26,132 nucleotides of DNA. Origin: an uncultured Clostridium sp. (GTDB taxonomy: Bacteria > Bacillota > Clostridia > Clostridiales > Clostridiaceae). The notes beneath the pieces are model-generated. The model was given only the letters and a program-made list of their open reading frames with translations. It was not told the DNA's origin and searched no databases. The stretch spans positions 1 through 26,132 of the forward strand of contig NZ_CAKVKB010000044.1 of the NCBI RefSeq assembly GCF_934754915.1, given 5' to 3'. This document shows positions 7,370-18,115 of this stretch, in pieces; within the stretch, counting starts at the first letter, position 1; each line of letters begins with the position of its first letter. The position numbers were made by a program, and so were the translations under genes.

Positions 7370-9163
7370 CTAATTATTAATGATATATTGTACAGTTTTA
7401 TTATAGACTTCATCATCAACTTCTACACACATATAAGTTCCATTTTCTCTATAATCTTCTTCAAAAACCCTGCCATTTCTATGAAGGAATGACTGAACAT
7501 CTCCTTTTTCATAAGGAATTAAATATTCAACTTTTCTATAATTATAAGGAAGCTTATCTTCAATAACTTCAAGAAGATTTTCAAGATTAGTGCCTAATGC
7601 TGCTGAAATTTCTATAACTTCATGATTTTCTTCTAACGCTTCTTTAATCTTGTCTATCTGCTCTTTTGACGCCTTATCAATTTTATTCAGAACTATTATA
7701 GTTTCTTTATCTATTGCTCCAAGTTCTGCTAAAACATCATTTACTGCAATATACTGCTCTATAGCAGTATCACTTGAAGTATCTATAACATGACATAATA
7801 AATCTGAAAAAATCACTTCTTCAAGAGTTGATTTAAACGCTTCTACTAAATCATGTGGAAGTTTTCTAACAAATCCAACTGTATCTGTCAATGTTATGAC
7901 ACCCTTGTTTTTTAATGTTACAGCTCTTGTTGTTGTATCTAATGTTGCAAAGAGCATATCTGCTTCAAATACTTTTTCTTTATTTTTATTTTCCTTTTTG
8001 GCTGCAAGTTCACATAATGCATTTCTAAGTGTTGATTTTCCTGCATTGGTATATCCTACAAGAGATACTTTTGGTATATTTTCTTTATTCCTTTTTTCCC
8101 TTTGAACTTCTCTTGTCTTCTTTATCTTTTTAAGTTCAGATCTTAAATCATATATTGTTTCCATTATGTGTCTTCTATCAGTTTCAAGTTTCTTTTCTCC
8201 AGGTCCTCTTGTACCTATTCCTCCTCCAGTTCTTGAAAGTATAGTTCCAAGTCCCTGAAGCCTGCTCAATCTATACTTTAATTGTGCAAGTTCAACTTGT
8301 ATTTTTGCTTCTTTGGTTTTTGCTCTTGTCGCAAATATTTCCAGTATCAAAGTTGTTCTATCAATTACTTTTGCACCTATTGCTGCTTCAAGATTTCTGA
8401 CTTGCGAACCAGATAATTCATCATCAAATATTACAACATTTGCTCTTTCAACTTGTCTCATAGATGCAATTTCAAGAACTTTTCCTCTTCCTATATAGAA
8501 AGCTGCATCAATTTTATTTCTGCTTTGAAAAACTGTATTTAAAACTGGTATATTACAAGCTTCTGTAAGCTCTTTCAATTCTTCAAGGCTTTCTCTTGTA
8601 TCTGAACCAACCAGTATAGCTTTTTCTTCAGTATCTTCAACAACATCATTTGTTTTTATAAGATTTTCTACAAACTTAATTTTATCTAATATATTGACAG
8701 ACATTATATCATTTAAGGAAAGATTACTCTTTTCTTCATATTCTAATTTATTATTATAAAGAGTCAGCATTCCCAATGAAAAATCCACTATATTTCCATC
8801 TATTACAGCTACAGAAACAATTGCATCAAGTTTTAGCTTTAAAAGAGCAGTAAAATCTAATGCTGAAAGATTACAGTATCCATTTGGATGGGTATGAATC
8901 ACCCTTACTCCAGCAAGTCTTTTTTCCTCTATATTTATTACTGGAACTTCAACAGATGTTGAATCTCCAATTGCCACAGCAGTAACATTTCCTTTTCTGT
9001 TTATTGCTACACTTACTTCTCTTTCAATAATTCCTGAAACTCTTGAAATTATATTTAAAATTTCTATATTACATATTTCATCCTTAAGTGTTCTTATTGA
9101 ATAAATTCTTTCTAATTCATCAATCAGAGTTTTTCTGACTCCTTCTATATTTCCCTCTATCAT
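7370..9163 (-). CDS. hflX: Ribosome-associated GTPase HflX with N-terminal JAMM-like domain
   Basis: HflX binds the 50S subunit and can split stalled or hibernating ribosomes. At 597 residues it is longer than the ~420-residue E. coli type because of an extra N-terminal domain. Residues 183-350 form the HflX glycine-rich domain (ELSGSQVRNLE; TGGGIGTRGPGE 312-323). The G domain follows: G1 GYTNAGKST (370-378), G3 DTVG (427-430), G4 NKID (493-496). The N-terminal extension (about 35-140) contains H90-T-H92, seven residues, S100-x-x-D103, which is the JAMM/MPN metalloprotease pattern HxH-x7-S-x2-D, with a candidate glutamate (E49) about 40 residues earlier. The ATG has a GAGGTGA SD. HflX identity is certain; the JAMM activity is inference. 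Confidence 0.96.
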   Translation of the reverse strand: MIEGNIEGVRKTLIDELERIYSIRTLKDEICNIEILNIISRVSGIIEREVSVAINRKGNVTAVAIGDSTSVEVPVINIEEKRLAGVRVIHTHPNGYCNLSALDFTALLKLKLDAIVSVAVIDGNIVDFSLGMLTLYNNKLEYEEKSNLSLNDIMSVNILDKIKFVENLIKTNDVVEDTEEKAILVGSDTRESLEELKELTEACNIPVLNTVFQSRNKIDAAFYIGRGKVLEIASMRQVERANVVIFDDELSGSQVRNLEAAIGAKVIDRTTLILEIFATRAKTKEAKIQVELAQLKYRLSRLQGLGTILSRTGGGIGTRGPGEKKLETDRRHIMETIYDLRSELKKIKKTREVQREKRNKENIPKVSLVGYTNAGKSTLRNALCELAAKKENKNKEKVFEADMLFATLDTTTRAVTLKNKGVITLTDTVGFVRKLPHDLVEAFKSTLEEVIFSDLLCHVIDTSSDTAIEQYIAVNDVLAELGAIDKETIIVLNKIDKASKEQIDKIKEALEENHEVIEISAALGTNLENLLEVIEDKLPYNYRKVEYLIPYEKGDVQSFLHRNGRVFEEDYRENGTYMCVEVDDEVYNKTVQYIINN

Positions 9164-9577
9164 AAAATCACCTCATATAAGCTATCTTGACAACTTTCAT
9201 ATAATTTTATACTATTAATTCATTAATTACAACATAAACTAAATATAAATCTCGTCTTAAAATATGAATATTTTGTATATTTTTATGACTTTTTGACAAT
9301 TAATAGTTTAATGTTTTTATGTGAAATTTTTGTATAAAATTTTTGTCATATATTTTTTCGAAAATTTTTTATGTACAAAAAATATATGTTTTCTACAAAA
9401 AGACTTTTATCACTATAATAATTTGAATATATATTCCAATTAACAATTAATGATGAAATCTTTACAAGATTTCTTTGATATTATGTATTAATATTTAGAG
9501 CATATTATCTAAGCTATATCTATTGTATACATAAAAATTGATAAATAACAAATTATTTTTAAAGGAGTTTTTATAAT
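9164..9577. other. Divergent intergenic region between hflX and hpt
   Basis: It must hold both promoters. Noted: a TTGACA at 9293-9298 (plus) without a fitting -10, a TTTTCGAAAA palindrome near 9355-9365, and TATAAT at 9414-9419. No small gene with start and SD was found. Confidence 0.45.
9392..9419 (+). promoter_or_regulatory. Candidate hpt promoter
   Basis: TCTACA (9392-9397), 16-nt spacer, TATAAT (9414-9419). The -35 is weak. A 5' leader of about 150 nt would follow. Confidence 0.38.
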
Positions 9578-10102
9578 ATGGAAGATAAGAAACGTAATAT
9601 TCTTTTTTCTGAAGAACAAATAAATACTAGAATCAAAGATTTAGGAAAAACTATAACAGAAGATTATAAAGGAAAAAATCTTTATGTTCTTTCATTATTA
9701 AGAGGAAGCTTTGTTTATGCTGCTGATCTTGTGAGAGCAATTGATTTAAATGTTAAAGTTGGCTTTATGACTACATCAAGCTATGGTCATAGTGAAACTT
9801 CATCTGGAACAGTAAAAGTAGTAAACGATATTCCTGACAACATTGAAGGTTGGGATGTTCTTATTGTTGATGATATTGTTGATACTGGTATAACAATGGA
9901 TTTTGTTGTTGAACATGTAAAAAAATTAAATCCAGCTTCAGTAAAAACTTGTGTACTTCTTGATAAACCATCTAGAAGAAAAGTAGAAATCAAACCTGAT
10001 TACTGCTGTTTTGAAATTGAAGATGTGTTTGTTGTTGGATATGGTCTTAATTATGGTGATTTTTATAGAAACGTTCCTTATGTATTCAATTGGGAAGTCT
10101 AA
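9578..10102 (+). CDS. hpt: Hypoxanthine-type phosphoribosyltransferase (HPRT)
   Basis: Purine salvage enzyme converting hypoxanthine and/or guanine plus PRPP to IMP/GMP in the cytoplasm. 174 residues, usual length. It shows the LLRGSFVYAADL loop (40-51), the flexible-loop segment FMTTSSYGHSE (63-73), and the PRPP-binding motif VLIVDDIVDTGITM (94-107). The C-terminal VVGYGLNYGDFYRN block (152-165) has Asn158 where most HPRTs have a conserved Asp (GLDY), and the tail VPYVFNWEV differs from the more usual LPYIGVL ending. This suggests a distinct clostridial subgroup or changed purine preference. The ATG follows AAAGGAG. A long palindrome lies 32 nt after the stop. Confidence 0.92.
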   Translation: MEDKKRNILFSEEQINTRIKDLGKTITEDYKGKNLYVLSLLRGSFVYAADLVRAIDLNVKVGFMTTSSYGHSETSSGTVKVVNDIPDNIEGWDVLIVDDIVDTGITMDFVVEHVKKLNPASVKTCVLLDKPSRRKVEIKPDYCCFEIEDVFVVGYGLNYGDFYRNVPYVFNWEV

Positions 10103-10134
10103 AAATTCTAATTAATATTTAAATTAAAAATATT

Positions 10135-10232
10135 GGAGTTGATGTATCAATATTAAATTTTCTATAATCAGTATTCACTCTTTAAAGAATAGTACTGATT
10201 ATAGTGGTTATAATATTTAATGCATCAGCTCC
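10135..10232. repeat. Long imperfect palindrome between hpt and yunB (copy 1), likely two-way terminator
   Basis: 98 nt folding into one long stem. The outer arms are GGAGTTGATG / CATCAGCTCC with one G-T wobble. The inner arms are a perfect 12 bp, CTATAATCAGTA (10162-10173) / TACTGATTATAG (10193-10204). Several mismatches are wobble changes that keep pairing. It fills the gap between the convergent ends of hpt and yunB but lacks a good U tract. Read on the minus strand it shares AGCTG-x-TGCATTAAA with the palindrome behind the PBP gene (13511-13627), so both may belong to a repeat family. Confidence 0.7.
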
Positions 10233-10235
10233 TTA

Positions 10236-10883
10236 TTAATGTTCATTTTCAATTGACCATGCCATGTTTGGTATCTTTCCTACTATAATAGTATCACTGA
10301 CTGGAACCTGAGTCGTTACGGTTGTTTCCTGATTAGCTATGGGCATTTTCATTCTTATCTGAGCAGTTATATTAAGATAAATTTTATGACGTGTCTGATT
10401 TATTCCTGCACTTTCAAATTTTGATTCATAACTTGTTTCTATATTTCCTATAGGCTCTATATACATATTTATATTCGGACCTATTCTATAAAATATACTT
10501 CTATTACTGCTCCATCCTAAGGGAACACTGATTTTAACATCTTTCATATTTTCAAATTCTTTATTGCATTCATTAGATAACTTAGCTGCAATATAGTTAA
10601 GCTTAACATTATCAGCTTGTATAAGATTTATATTACCTTCATTATCTCTTTGAATTCTAATCATTTCATCATATTTGAAATCTTCATTCAATATTTCTAT
10701 GCTCTTTTCATTAATAATATTTAATGCTTGATTTTTCGCCATTATGTTACTGATTTCAAGTATTGATGGCAATACTCTTTTATCAAAAAATACTATGAAT
10801 ATATTAAATATTACAAATATAATTATAATTAGCAAAATAACCTTAATAAATCTATAGTTTTTACGTTTTGTATAGTATTCCAT
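10236..10883 (-). CDS. yunB: Sporulation protein YunB
   Basis: YunB-family protein, known in Bacillus as a SigE-dependent mother-cell sporulation protein. One N-terminal membrane anchor (about residues 14-33 from this start) is followed by an extracytoplasmic domain. The family block FESAGINQTRHKIYLNIT and the PVSDTIIVGKIPNMAW ending are present, as is GPNINMYIEPIG. I place the start at the ATG at 10883 because AAGGA precedes it by about 7 nt. The earlier in-frame ATG at 10919 has no SD and lies at the probable transcription start of a SigE-like promoter (10924-10953). Length from 10883 is 215 residues. It is divergent from the PBP gene and convergent with hpt. Confidence 0.88.
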   Translation of the reverse strand: MEYYTKRKNYRFIKVILLIIIIFVIFNIFIVFFDKRVLPSILEISNIMAKNQALNIINEKSIEILNEDFKYDEMIRIQRDNEGNINLIQADNVKLNYIAAKLSNECNKEFENMKDVKISVPLGWSSNRSIFYRIGPNINMYIEPIGNIETSYESKFESAGINQTRHKIYLNITAQIRMKMPIANQETTVTTQVPVSDTIIVGKIPNMAWSIENEH

Positions 10884-10910
10884 ATCAACATCCTTATAGC
10901 GAGTTAATGA

Positions 10911-10938
10911 TTTACTCATACTATAAATATGCTATAAT
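10911..10938 (+). promoter_or_regulatory. Candidate promoter of the class A PBP gene
   Basis: TTTACT (10911-10916), 16-nt spacer, TATAAT (10933-10938), about 46 nt before the ATG. It overlaps the yunB promoter region on the opposite strand. Confidence 0.5.
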
Positions 10939-10953
10939 GATATAAAATATTAT
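10924..10953 (-). promoter_or_regulatory. SigE-like promoter of yunB
   Basis: Minus strand ATAATATT (10953-10946), 14-nt spacer, CATATTTA (10931-10924). It resembles the SigE pattern (ATATT-type -35, CATA-type -10, about 14 nt apart). It overlaps the PBP promoter on the other strand. Confidence 0.45.
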
Positions 10954-10984
10954 TTTTATAACCTTAAAATTTTAGGAGGATAAA

Positions 10985-13510
<2,526 letters not shown>

Positions 13511-13627
13511 AATAAGAAAGAAGCTGTTGCATTAAAAAGTTTAAATGCCACATATAGTAGATTAATTAAGTTATTTAATACTATATAAGATATGATTTAA
13601 TCTTTGTGCGACAGCTTCTTTCTTATT
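13511..13627. repeat. Long imperfect palindrome behind the PBP gene (copy 2), likely terminator
   Basis: 117 nt. The outer 17 bp are perfect: AATAAGAAAGAAGCTGT (13511-13527) with 13611-13627. A T-G wobble and GCA/TGC pairs follow, then an AT-rich imperfect inner stem. It begins right after the PBP stop codon. It shares AGCTG-x-TGCATTAAA with the palindrome at 10135-10232 read on the minus strand. The plus-side tail (CTTTTC) is a weak U tract. Confidence 0.72.
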
Positions 13628-14046
13628 CTTTTCAAAAGTTTTCAATCAATTATTAATATATATTGTATACTATAATTTTGCATAATCCCAATTGATATGC
13701 AATATGTTATATGTACATTTTTTATATATATTAATATAAAAACTCTTCAATTTATATCTGTAATATTAAAATTTATTTGCCGGATATAAAATACAAAACT
13801 TGAAATGTAAAAACATAATTGCCAATATATATCCATATGAATTTTATTTTATATAATTCTTTCAACTTTAAATCTCATAAATAAATAAATTTCATTTTTT
13901 AGCTATTTTACACTTATAAAATACTCTTTTATGAATTTTTTAACTTAAATTCTTGCATTTTAGTTATTTATCAGATAGAATAATTTTGATATTTTTTATC
14001 ATTTTATAATTAAAAATCGCATTTTAATATTCAGGAGGTTTTATAA
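13628..14046. other. AT-rich spacer before the first AGCS gene
   Basis: No gene found. Noted: a 7-bp dyad TTGCATA / TATGCAA (13678-13684, 13696-13702) just after a TATAAT at 13671, and a TATAAT at 14005-14010 with no good -35. No glycine-aptamer motifs are seen here, unlike upstream of the second AGCS gene. Confidence 0.4.
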
Positions 14047-15462
14047 ATGTTTAATAACATTATTGAAAAATTAAATTCTTTTATAAATATATCCAATAAT
14101 ATATTATGGACTTATATACTAATAGCTCCTTTAATACTTTTAGGTTTGTATTTCTCCTTTAAAACAAATTTTGTCCAATTTAGATATATCAAAGAAATGT
14201 TTAGACTTCTTGCTGATGGCGCTTCATCCAAAAAAGAAAAAGGCTCTGTTTCATCATTTCAAGCCTTCTGCATAAGTACTGCTTCAAGAGTTGGTACTGG
14301 TAATCTTGCTGGAATAGCTATTGCAATTTCTGTTGGAGGACCTGGTGCTGTCTTCTGGATGTGGCTTATAGCACTTATTGGTTCTGCATCAAGTTTTGTT
14401 GAATCTACACTTGCTCAGATATATAAACAATCAGATGGTAAAGGAACATATATTGGAGGACCTGCTTATTATATGGATAAAGCCCTCAATATGAAATGGA
14501 TGGGAATAATATTTTCAATACTCATAACAATATGTTTTGGACTTGTTTTTAATTCGGTTCAGTCAAATACCATCTCACTTGCATTAAATGAAGCATTTGG
14601 AATAAACAGGTTTATAGTTGGAATAATACTCTCATTAATTACTTTAATAATAATATTTGGTGGTATACATAGAATTGCAAAAGTATCAGAAATAATAGTT
14701 CCTATAATGGCAGTAGCATATATTTTAGTTGCATTATTTGTTGTTATAATTAATATAAATAAAATACCTGAACTTATAGTTACAATAATAGAGAGTGCCT
14801 TTGGATTAAAGCAGGTTGTTGGAGGGGGATTTGGAAGTGCTCTTCTTATAGGTATAAAAAGAGGTCTTTTTTCAAATGAAGCTGGAATGGGAAGCGCTCC
14901 TAATGCAGCAGCTGCTGCAGATGTATCTCACCCTGTAAAGCAAGGATTAATCCAAACCTTAGGCGTATTTACTGATACTATAATAATCTGCAGCTGTACT
15001 GCTTTTATAATTCTTCTATCTGATATTGATTTATCAAGCGGACTTACTGGAATACAGTTAACTCAAAATGCCTTAAGTTCTCAAATTGGAAACTTTGGAA
15101 GTATATTTATTGCTATTTGTGTACTTCTCTTTGCTTTCAGTTCAATTGTTGGAAATTATTATTACGGAGAAGCAAACATAGAATTTCTAAGTAAGAAAAA
15201 AATATATCTAGTAATATACAGAATATGCGTTGCACTTATGATTCTTTTTGGTGCTGCAGTAAACATGAATATTGTCTGGAATCTTGCAGATTTAATCATG
15301 GGATTAATGGCTATCACAAATCTCATTGCAATTGCTCTTTTAGGAAAATTTGCATTCAAAGCACTTGATGACTATAGAATGCAGAAAAAAGCTGGAATCA
15401 AAGATCCTGTATTCAAATCATCTTCTATACCAGAATTAAAAAATGTAACCGAATGGAAATAG
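14047..15462 (+). CDS. AGCS family alanine/glycine:cation symporter
   Basis: Integral membrane sodium (or proton) coupled uptake carrier for alanine or glycine. 471 residues with about 10-11 hydrophobic segments. Family landmarks: SRVGTGNLAGIAIAISVGGPG, the adjoining WMWLIALIGSASSFVE, the central KRGLFSNEAGMGSAPNAAAAA block, and a late FSSIVGNYYYGEANIEFL segment. The first transmembrane segment begins around residue 18. The ATG follows AGGAGG by about 7 nt. Monocistronic: a terminator overlaps the stop codon and the preceding spacer is long. It is clearly related to the riboswitch-controlled carrier at 21129-22562 but divergent from it, and it lacks that gene's aptamer. Substrate (alanine versus glycine) cannot be decided from sequence alone. 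Confidence 0.92.
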   Translation: MFNNIIEKLNSFINISNNILWTYILIAPLILLGLYFSFKTNFVQFRYIKEMFRLLADGASSKKEKGSVSSFQAFCISTASRVGTGNLAGIAIAISVGGPGAVFWMWLIALIGSASSFVESTLAQIYKQSDGKGTYIGGPAYYMDKALNMKWMGIIFSILITICFGLVFNSVQSNTISLALNEAFGINRFIVGIILSLITLIIIFGGIHRIAKVSEIIVPIMAVAYILVALFVVIININKIPELIVTIIESAFGLKQVVGGGFGSALLIGIKRGLFSNEAGMGSAPNAAAAADVSHPVKQGLIQTLGVFTDTIIICSCTAFIILLSDIDLSSGLTGIQLTQNALSSQIGNFGSIFIAICVLLFAFSSIVGNYYYGEANIEFLSKKKIYLVIYRICVALMILFGAAVNMNIVWNLADLIMGLMAITNLIAIALLGKFAFKALDDYRMQKKAGIKDPVFKSSSIPELKNVTEWK

Positions 15463-15503
15463 GAAATGCGGCCTAATAAGCCACATTTTCCTATTTTTAT
15501 TTA
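15457..15503 (+). terminator. Terminator of the first AGCS gene
   Basis: Stem AAATAGGAAA-TG-GGC paired with GCC-CA-TTTTCCTATTT around a 7-nt loop, with one bulge and one wobble, followed by a T-rich tail (TATTTTTATTT). It includes the stop codon. Confidence 0.88.
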
Positions 15504-15563
15504 TTTTATTACTGTAATTTTACTATAAATTATTAAATTTTATATCATAATCTAAAAAATATA

Positions 15564-15592
15564 TTGATTTTTCTATTTAAAGTATATATAAT
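15564..15592 (+). promoter_or_regulatory. Promoter of the XRE-potABCD operon
   Basis: TTGATT (15564-15569), 17-nt spacer, TATAAT (15587-15592). The predicted transcription start near 15599 lies just before the two direct repeats. Confidence 0.65.
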
Positions 15593-15602
15593 ATCATTGT
15601 TT

Positions 15603-15633
15603 GTTTAGTAATTTTAAACTTATAGTTTAGTAA
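15603..15633 (+). promoter_or_regulatory. Putative operator: two GTTTAGTAA direct repeats
   Basis: Identical 9-mers at 15603-15611 and 15625-15633, 22 bp apart start to start (about two helical turns). They lie just downstream of the predicted transcription start and 36 nt before the regulator's ATG. The position suits binding by the XRE-cupin protein encoded next. Confidence 0.5.
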
Positions 15634-15668
15634 AAGTGATTATTATAAATTGTTAGTAGGTGAATTTT

Positions 15669-16208
15669 ATGCAGATCGGAGAAAAAATTCGAATACTCCG
15701 AATGGAAAAACAATTAACACAGGAAGAGCTTGCAAATAGATGTGAACTTTCAAAGGGATTTATCTCACAGGTTGAAAATGATTTAACTTCACCATCTATT
15801 GCTACTCTAATAGATATTCTTGAAATTTTAGGAACTAACCTTCCTGATTTTTTCAGCGATTCAAAAGAGGAAAAAGTTACCTATACAAAAGATGATATGT
15901 TTGAAAAAGATGATGACGACTTAAAATATTCTCTTATGTGGCTTATTCCAAATGCACAAAAAAATGAAATGGAGCCAATTATGATTACGCTTCAACCAGG
16001 TGGACAATATATTGAAGAAGAACCTCATGAAGGAGAAGAATTTGGATATGTATTATCTGGAACTATAATTCTTCATTTAGGCAAAAAAAAATATAAAGTC
16101 AAAAAAGGGGAAAGCTTTTATTATAAAGCAAAAGTAACACACTATATTGAAAACACTGGTAAATCACCAGCTAAAGTTATATGGATAAGTACTCCCCCAT
16201 CATTTTAA
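15669..16208 (+). CDS. XRE-family regulator with C-terminal cupin (polyamine operon type)
   Basis: DNA-binding regulator of the PuuR-like class: an N-terminal XRE helix-turn-helix (about 1-60; IRILRMEKQLTQEELA, then LSKGFISQVEND) plus a C-terminal cupin that probably senses a polyamine or related small molecule (about 100-175; EPHEGEEFGYVLSG with candidate ligands His and Glu, then THYIENTG). I start it at ATG 15669 because GGTGA sits 5 nt upstream; the GTG at 15660 would lie inside that SD. Length 179 residues. It is the first gene of the potABCD operon, 22 nt before potA. Direct repeats ahead of it suggest autoregulation and control of the whole operon. Confidence 0.9.
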   Translation: MQIGEKIRILRMEKQLTQEELANRCELSKGFISQVENDLTSPSIATLIDILEILGTNLPDFFSDSKEEKVTYTKDDMFEKDDDDLKYSLMWLIPNAQKNEMEPIMITLQPGGQYIEEEPHEGEEFGYVLSGTIILHLGKKKYKVKKGESFYYKAKVTHYIENTGKSPAKVIWISTPPSF

Positions 16209-16230
16209 ACAATAGAAAGAGGTGGTTTTT

Positions 16231-17280
16231 GTGAGCCAAAACATTATAGAATTAAGAAATATAAATAAAGCTTATGGTGACAATACAGTATTAAATAATT
16301 TATCTTTAAATATTAAAAAAGATGAATTCCTTACTCTTTTAGGTCCAAGCGGATGTGGTAAAACTACTACATTAAAAATAATTGCGGGATTTGAAAGCGC
16401 AGATTCTGGCGAATTAATATTTAAAAATGAAGATATTTCTGCATTACCTCCATATAAAAGAAAGGTAAACACTGTATTTCAAAAGTATGCATTATTTCCA
16501 CACATGAATATTTTTGACAATATAGCTTTTGGTCTAAAATTAAAAAAACTTCCAAAAACTCAAATTGAAGCTGAAGTAAAAAAAATGCTTCATCTTGTTG
16601 CTTTAGATGGCTTTGAAAAAAGAAAAGTTGACTCATTAAGCGGAGGTCAACAACAAAGAGTTGCCATTGCAAGAGCTCTTGTAAATAAGCCAGAAATACT
16701 GCTTCTCGATGAACCTTTAGGTGCCCTTGATTTAAAGCTCAGAAAAGAAATGCAGATAGAATTAAAAAAAATACAAAAAGAAGTAGGCATAACTTTTGTA
16801 TTTGTAACACATGATCAGGAAGAAGCTCTTACAATGTCTGATACAATAATTGTAATGAACAAAGGTATAATTCAACAGATGGGAACTCCTGAAGACATAT
16901 ATAACGAACCAGCTAATGCCTTTGTTGCAGATTTTATTGGTGAAAGCAATATAATTGATGGAATTATGCTTAAAGACTTTGAAGTAGAATTCTGTAATAA
17001 AAAATTTGAATGTGTTGATAAAGGATTTAACGATAATGAGCCTGTTGATATTGTAATACGACCTGAAGATATAAAAATAGTAGATGAAAAAGATGGAATG
17101 CTTAAAGGGCAAGTAACTTCTATTGTATTTAAAGGAGTTCATTATGAAATGGTTGTTGTAACAGATACTTATGAATTTATAATCCACAATACAAAATCAG
17201 CTGAAGTTGGAAAAAACATAGGATTAGATATTTATCCTGAAGATATACATATTATGAAAAAGAGTGATCAAAATGACTAA
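16231..17280 (+). CDS. potA: Spermidine/putrescine ABC transporter ATP-binding protein
   Basis: Nucleotide-hydrolysing subunit of the PotABCD polyamine importer. From the GTG at 16231 it is 349 residues. That start is preferred over the GTG at 16222 because AGGTGG lies 5 nt before it. Visible: Walker A GPSGCGKT (38-45), Q-loop VFQKYALFPH (82-91), ABC signature LSGGQQQR (136-143), Walker B LLLDEP (157-162), D-loop GALD and the switch His in FVTHDQEEA. A C-terminal TOBE-type domain (about 240-349; IVIRPEDIKIV) is present. The stop codon region overlaps the potB start by 8 nt, indicating translational coupling. Confidence 0.95.
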   Translation: MSQNIIELRNINKAYGDNTVLNNLSLNIKKDEFLTLLGPSGCGKTTTLKIIAGFESADSGELIFKNEDISALPPYKRKVNTVFQKYALFPHMNIFDNIAFGLKLKKLPKTQIEAEVKKMLHLVALDGFEKRKVDSLSGGQQQRVAIARALVNKPEILLLDEPLGALDLKLRKEMQIELKKIQKEVGITFVFVTHDQEEALTMSDTIIVMNKGIIQQMGTPEDIYNEPANAFVADFIGESNIIDGIMLKDFEVEFCNKKFECVDKGFNDNEPVDIVIRPEDIKIVDEKDGMLKGQVTSIVFKGVHYEMVVVTDTYEFIIHNTKSAEVGKNIGLDIYPEDIHIMKKSDQND

Positions 17281-18115
17281 GAAAAAAACGCCTATAGCGG
17301 CGTATCCTTATTTTGCTTGGAGTGCAATTTTTATAATAATTCCATTACTTATAGTGCTGTTTTTTAGTTTTACAGTAAAAACAAGTTCAGGTTATTCATT
17401 TTCTCTTGATAACTATACAAGACTTATGAGTTCACAATATTTCAGTATATTTACAAGATCAATATGGCTTGCATTTATTTCAACAATTTTATGTCTTGTA
17501 ATAGGTTATCCTGTTGCATATATAATTTCTCAAATGAAAGTAAGCAGACGTAATTTTTTAATTATGCTCTTCATACTTCCAATGTGGATGAATTTCCTTT
17601 TAAGAACTTATGCATGGATGCCTATACTTGGTAAGACAGGTATTATAAACACCCTTCTTAGCAAGTTTGGAATAGCTCCAATATCATTCTTGTATAATGA
17701 TGGAGCAGTTCTTTTAGGTATGGTATATAATTTTATTCCTTTCATGGTACTTCCTTTGTATACAATACTAATAAAGATGGATCATGACTTAATAAATGCT
17801 GCTGCAGACTTAGGTGCAAATAAAATAAATATTTTCATAAAAATAATATTGCCATTAAGCATTCCTGGAATATTTTCAGGTATAACAATGGTATTTATGC
17901 CTGCCGTTTCTACATTTGTAATTTCAAGACTTCTTGGCGGTGGACAATACATGCTTCTTGGAAATCTTATAGAACAACAATATACAACAATGGGTGATTG
18001 GAATTTTGGTTCTGCAATATCAATTTTTATGATGATAATAATACTTATATTTATGGCCCTAACATCAAAATTTGATACTGGTTCTGACAAAGAAGGAGGC
18101 TCACAATTGTGGTAA
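17273..18115 (+). CDS. potB: Spermidine/putrescine ABC transporter permease PotB
   Basis: One of two membrane subunits of the polyamine importer. 280 residues from ATG 17273. This start overlaps potA by 8 nt and has a GAGTGA element 5 nt upstream; the GTG at 17264 is an alternative. Six hydrophobic segments are visible, the first at about 13-33. The EAA-type loop that contacts PotA reads AAADLGANKINIFIKIILPLSIPGI. A long conserved segment LPMWMNFLLRTYAWMPILG is typical of PotB. It overlaps the potC start by 7 nt. Confidence 0.94.
   Translation: MTKKKTPIAAYPYFAWSAIFIIIPLLIVLFFSFTVKTSSGYSFSLDNYTRLMSSQYFSIFTRSIWLAFISTILCLVIGYPVAYIISQMKVSRRNFLIMLFILPMWMNFLLRTYAWMPILGKTGIINTLLSKFGIAPISFLYNDGAVLLGMVYNFIPFMVLPLYTILIKMDHDLINAAADLGANKINIFIKIILPLSIPGIFSGITMVFMPAVSTFVISRLLGGGQYMLLGNLIEQQYTTMGDWNFGSAISIFMMIIILIFMALTSKFDTGSDKEGGSQLW

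Noticed and set aside
9293..9323. Consensus TTGACA upstream of hpt
   Set aside because: No TATAAT-like -10 at 16-18 nt; the nearest TATAAA is 34 nt away, so I did not call a promoter here.
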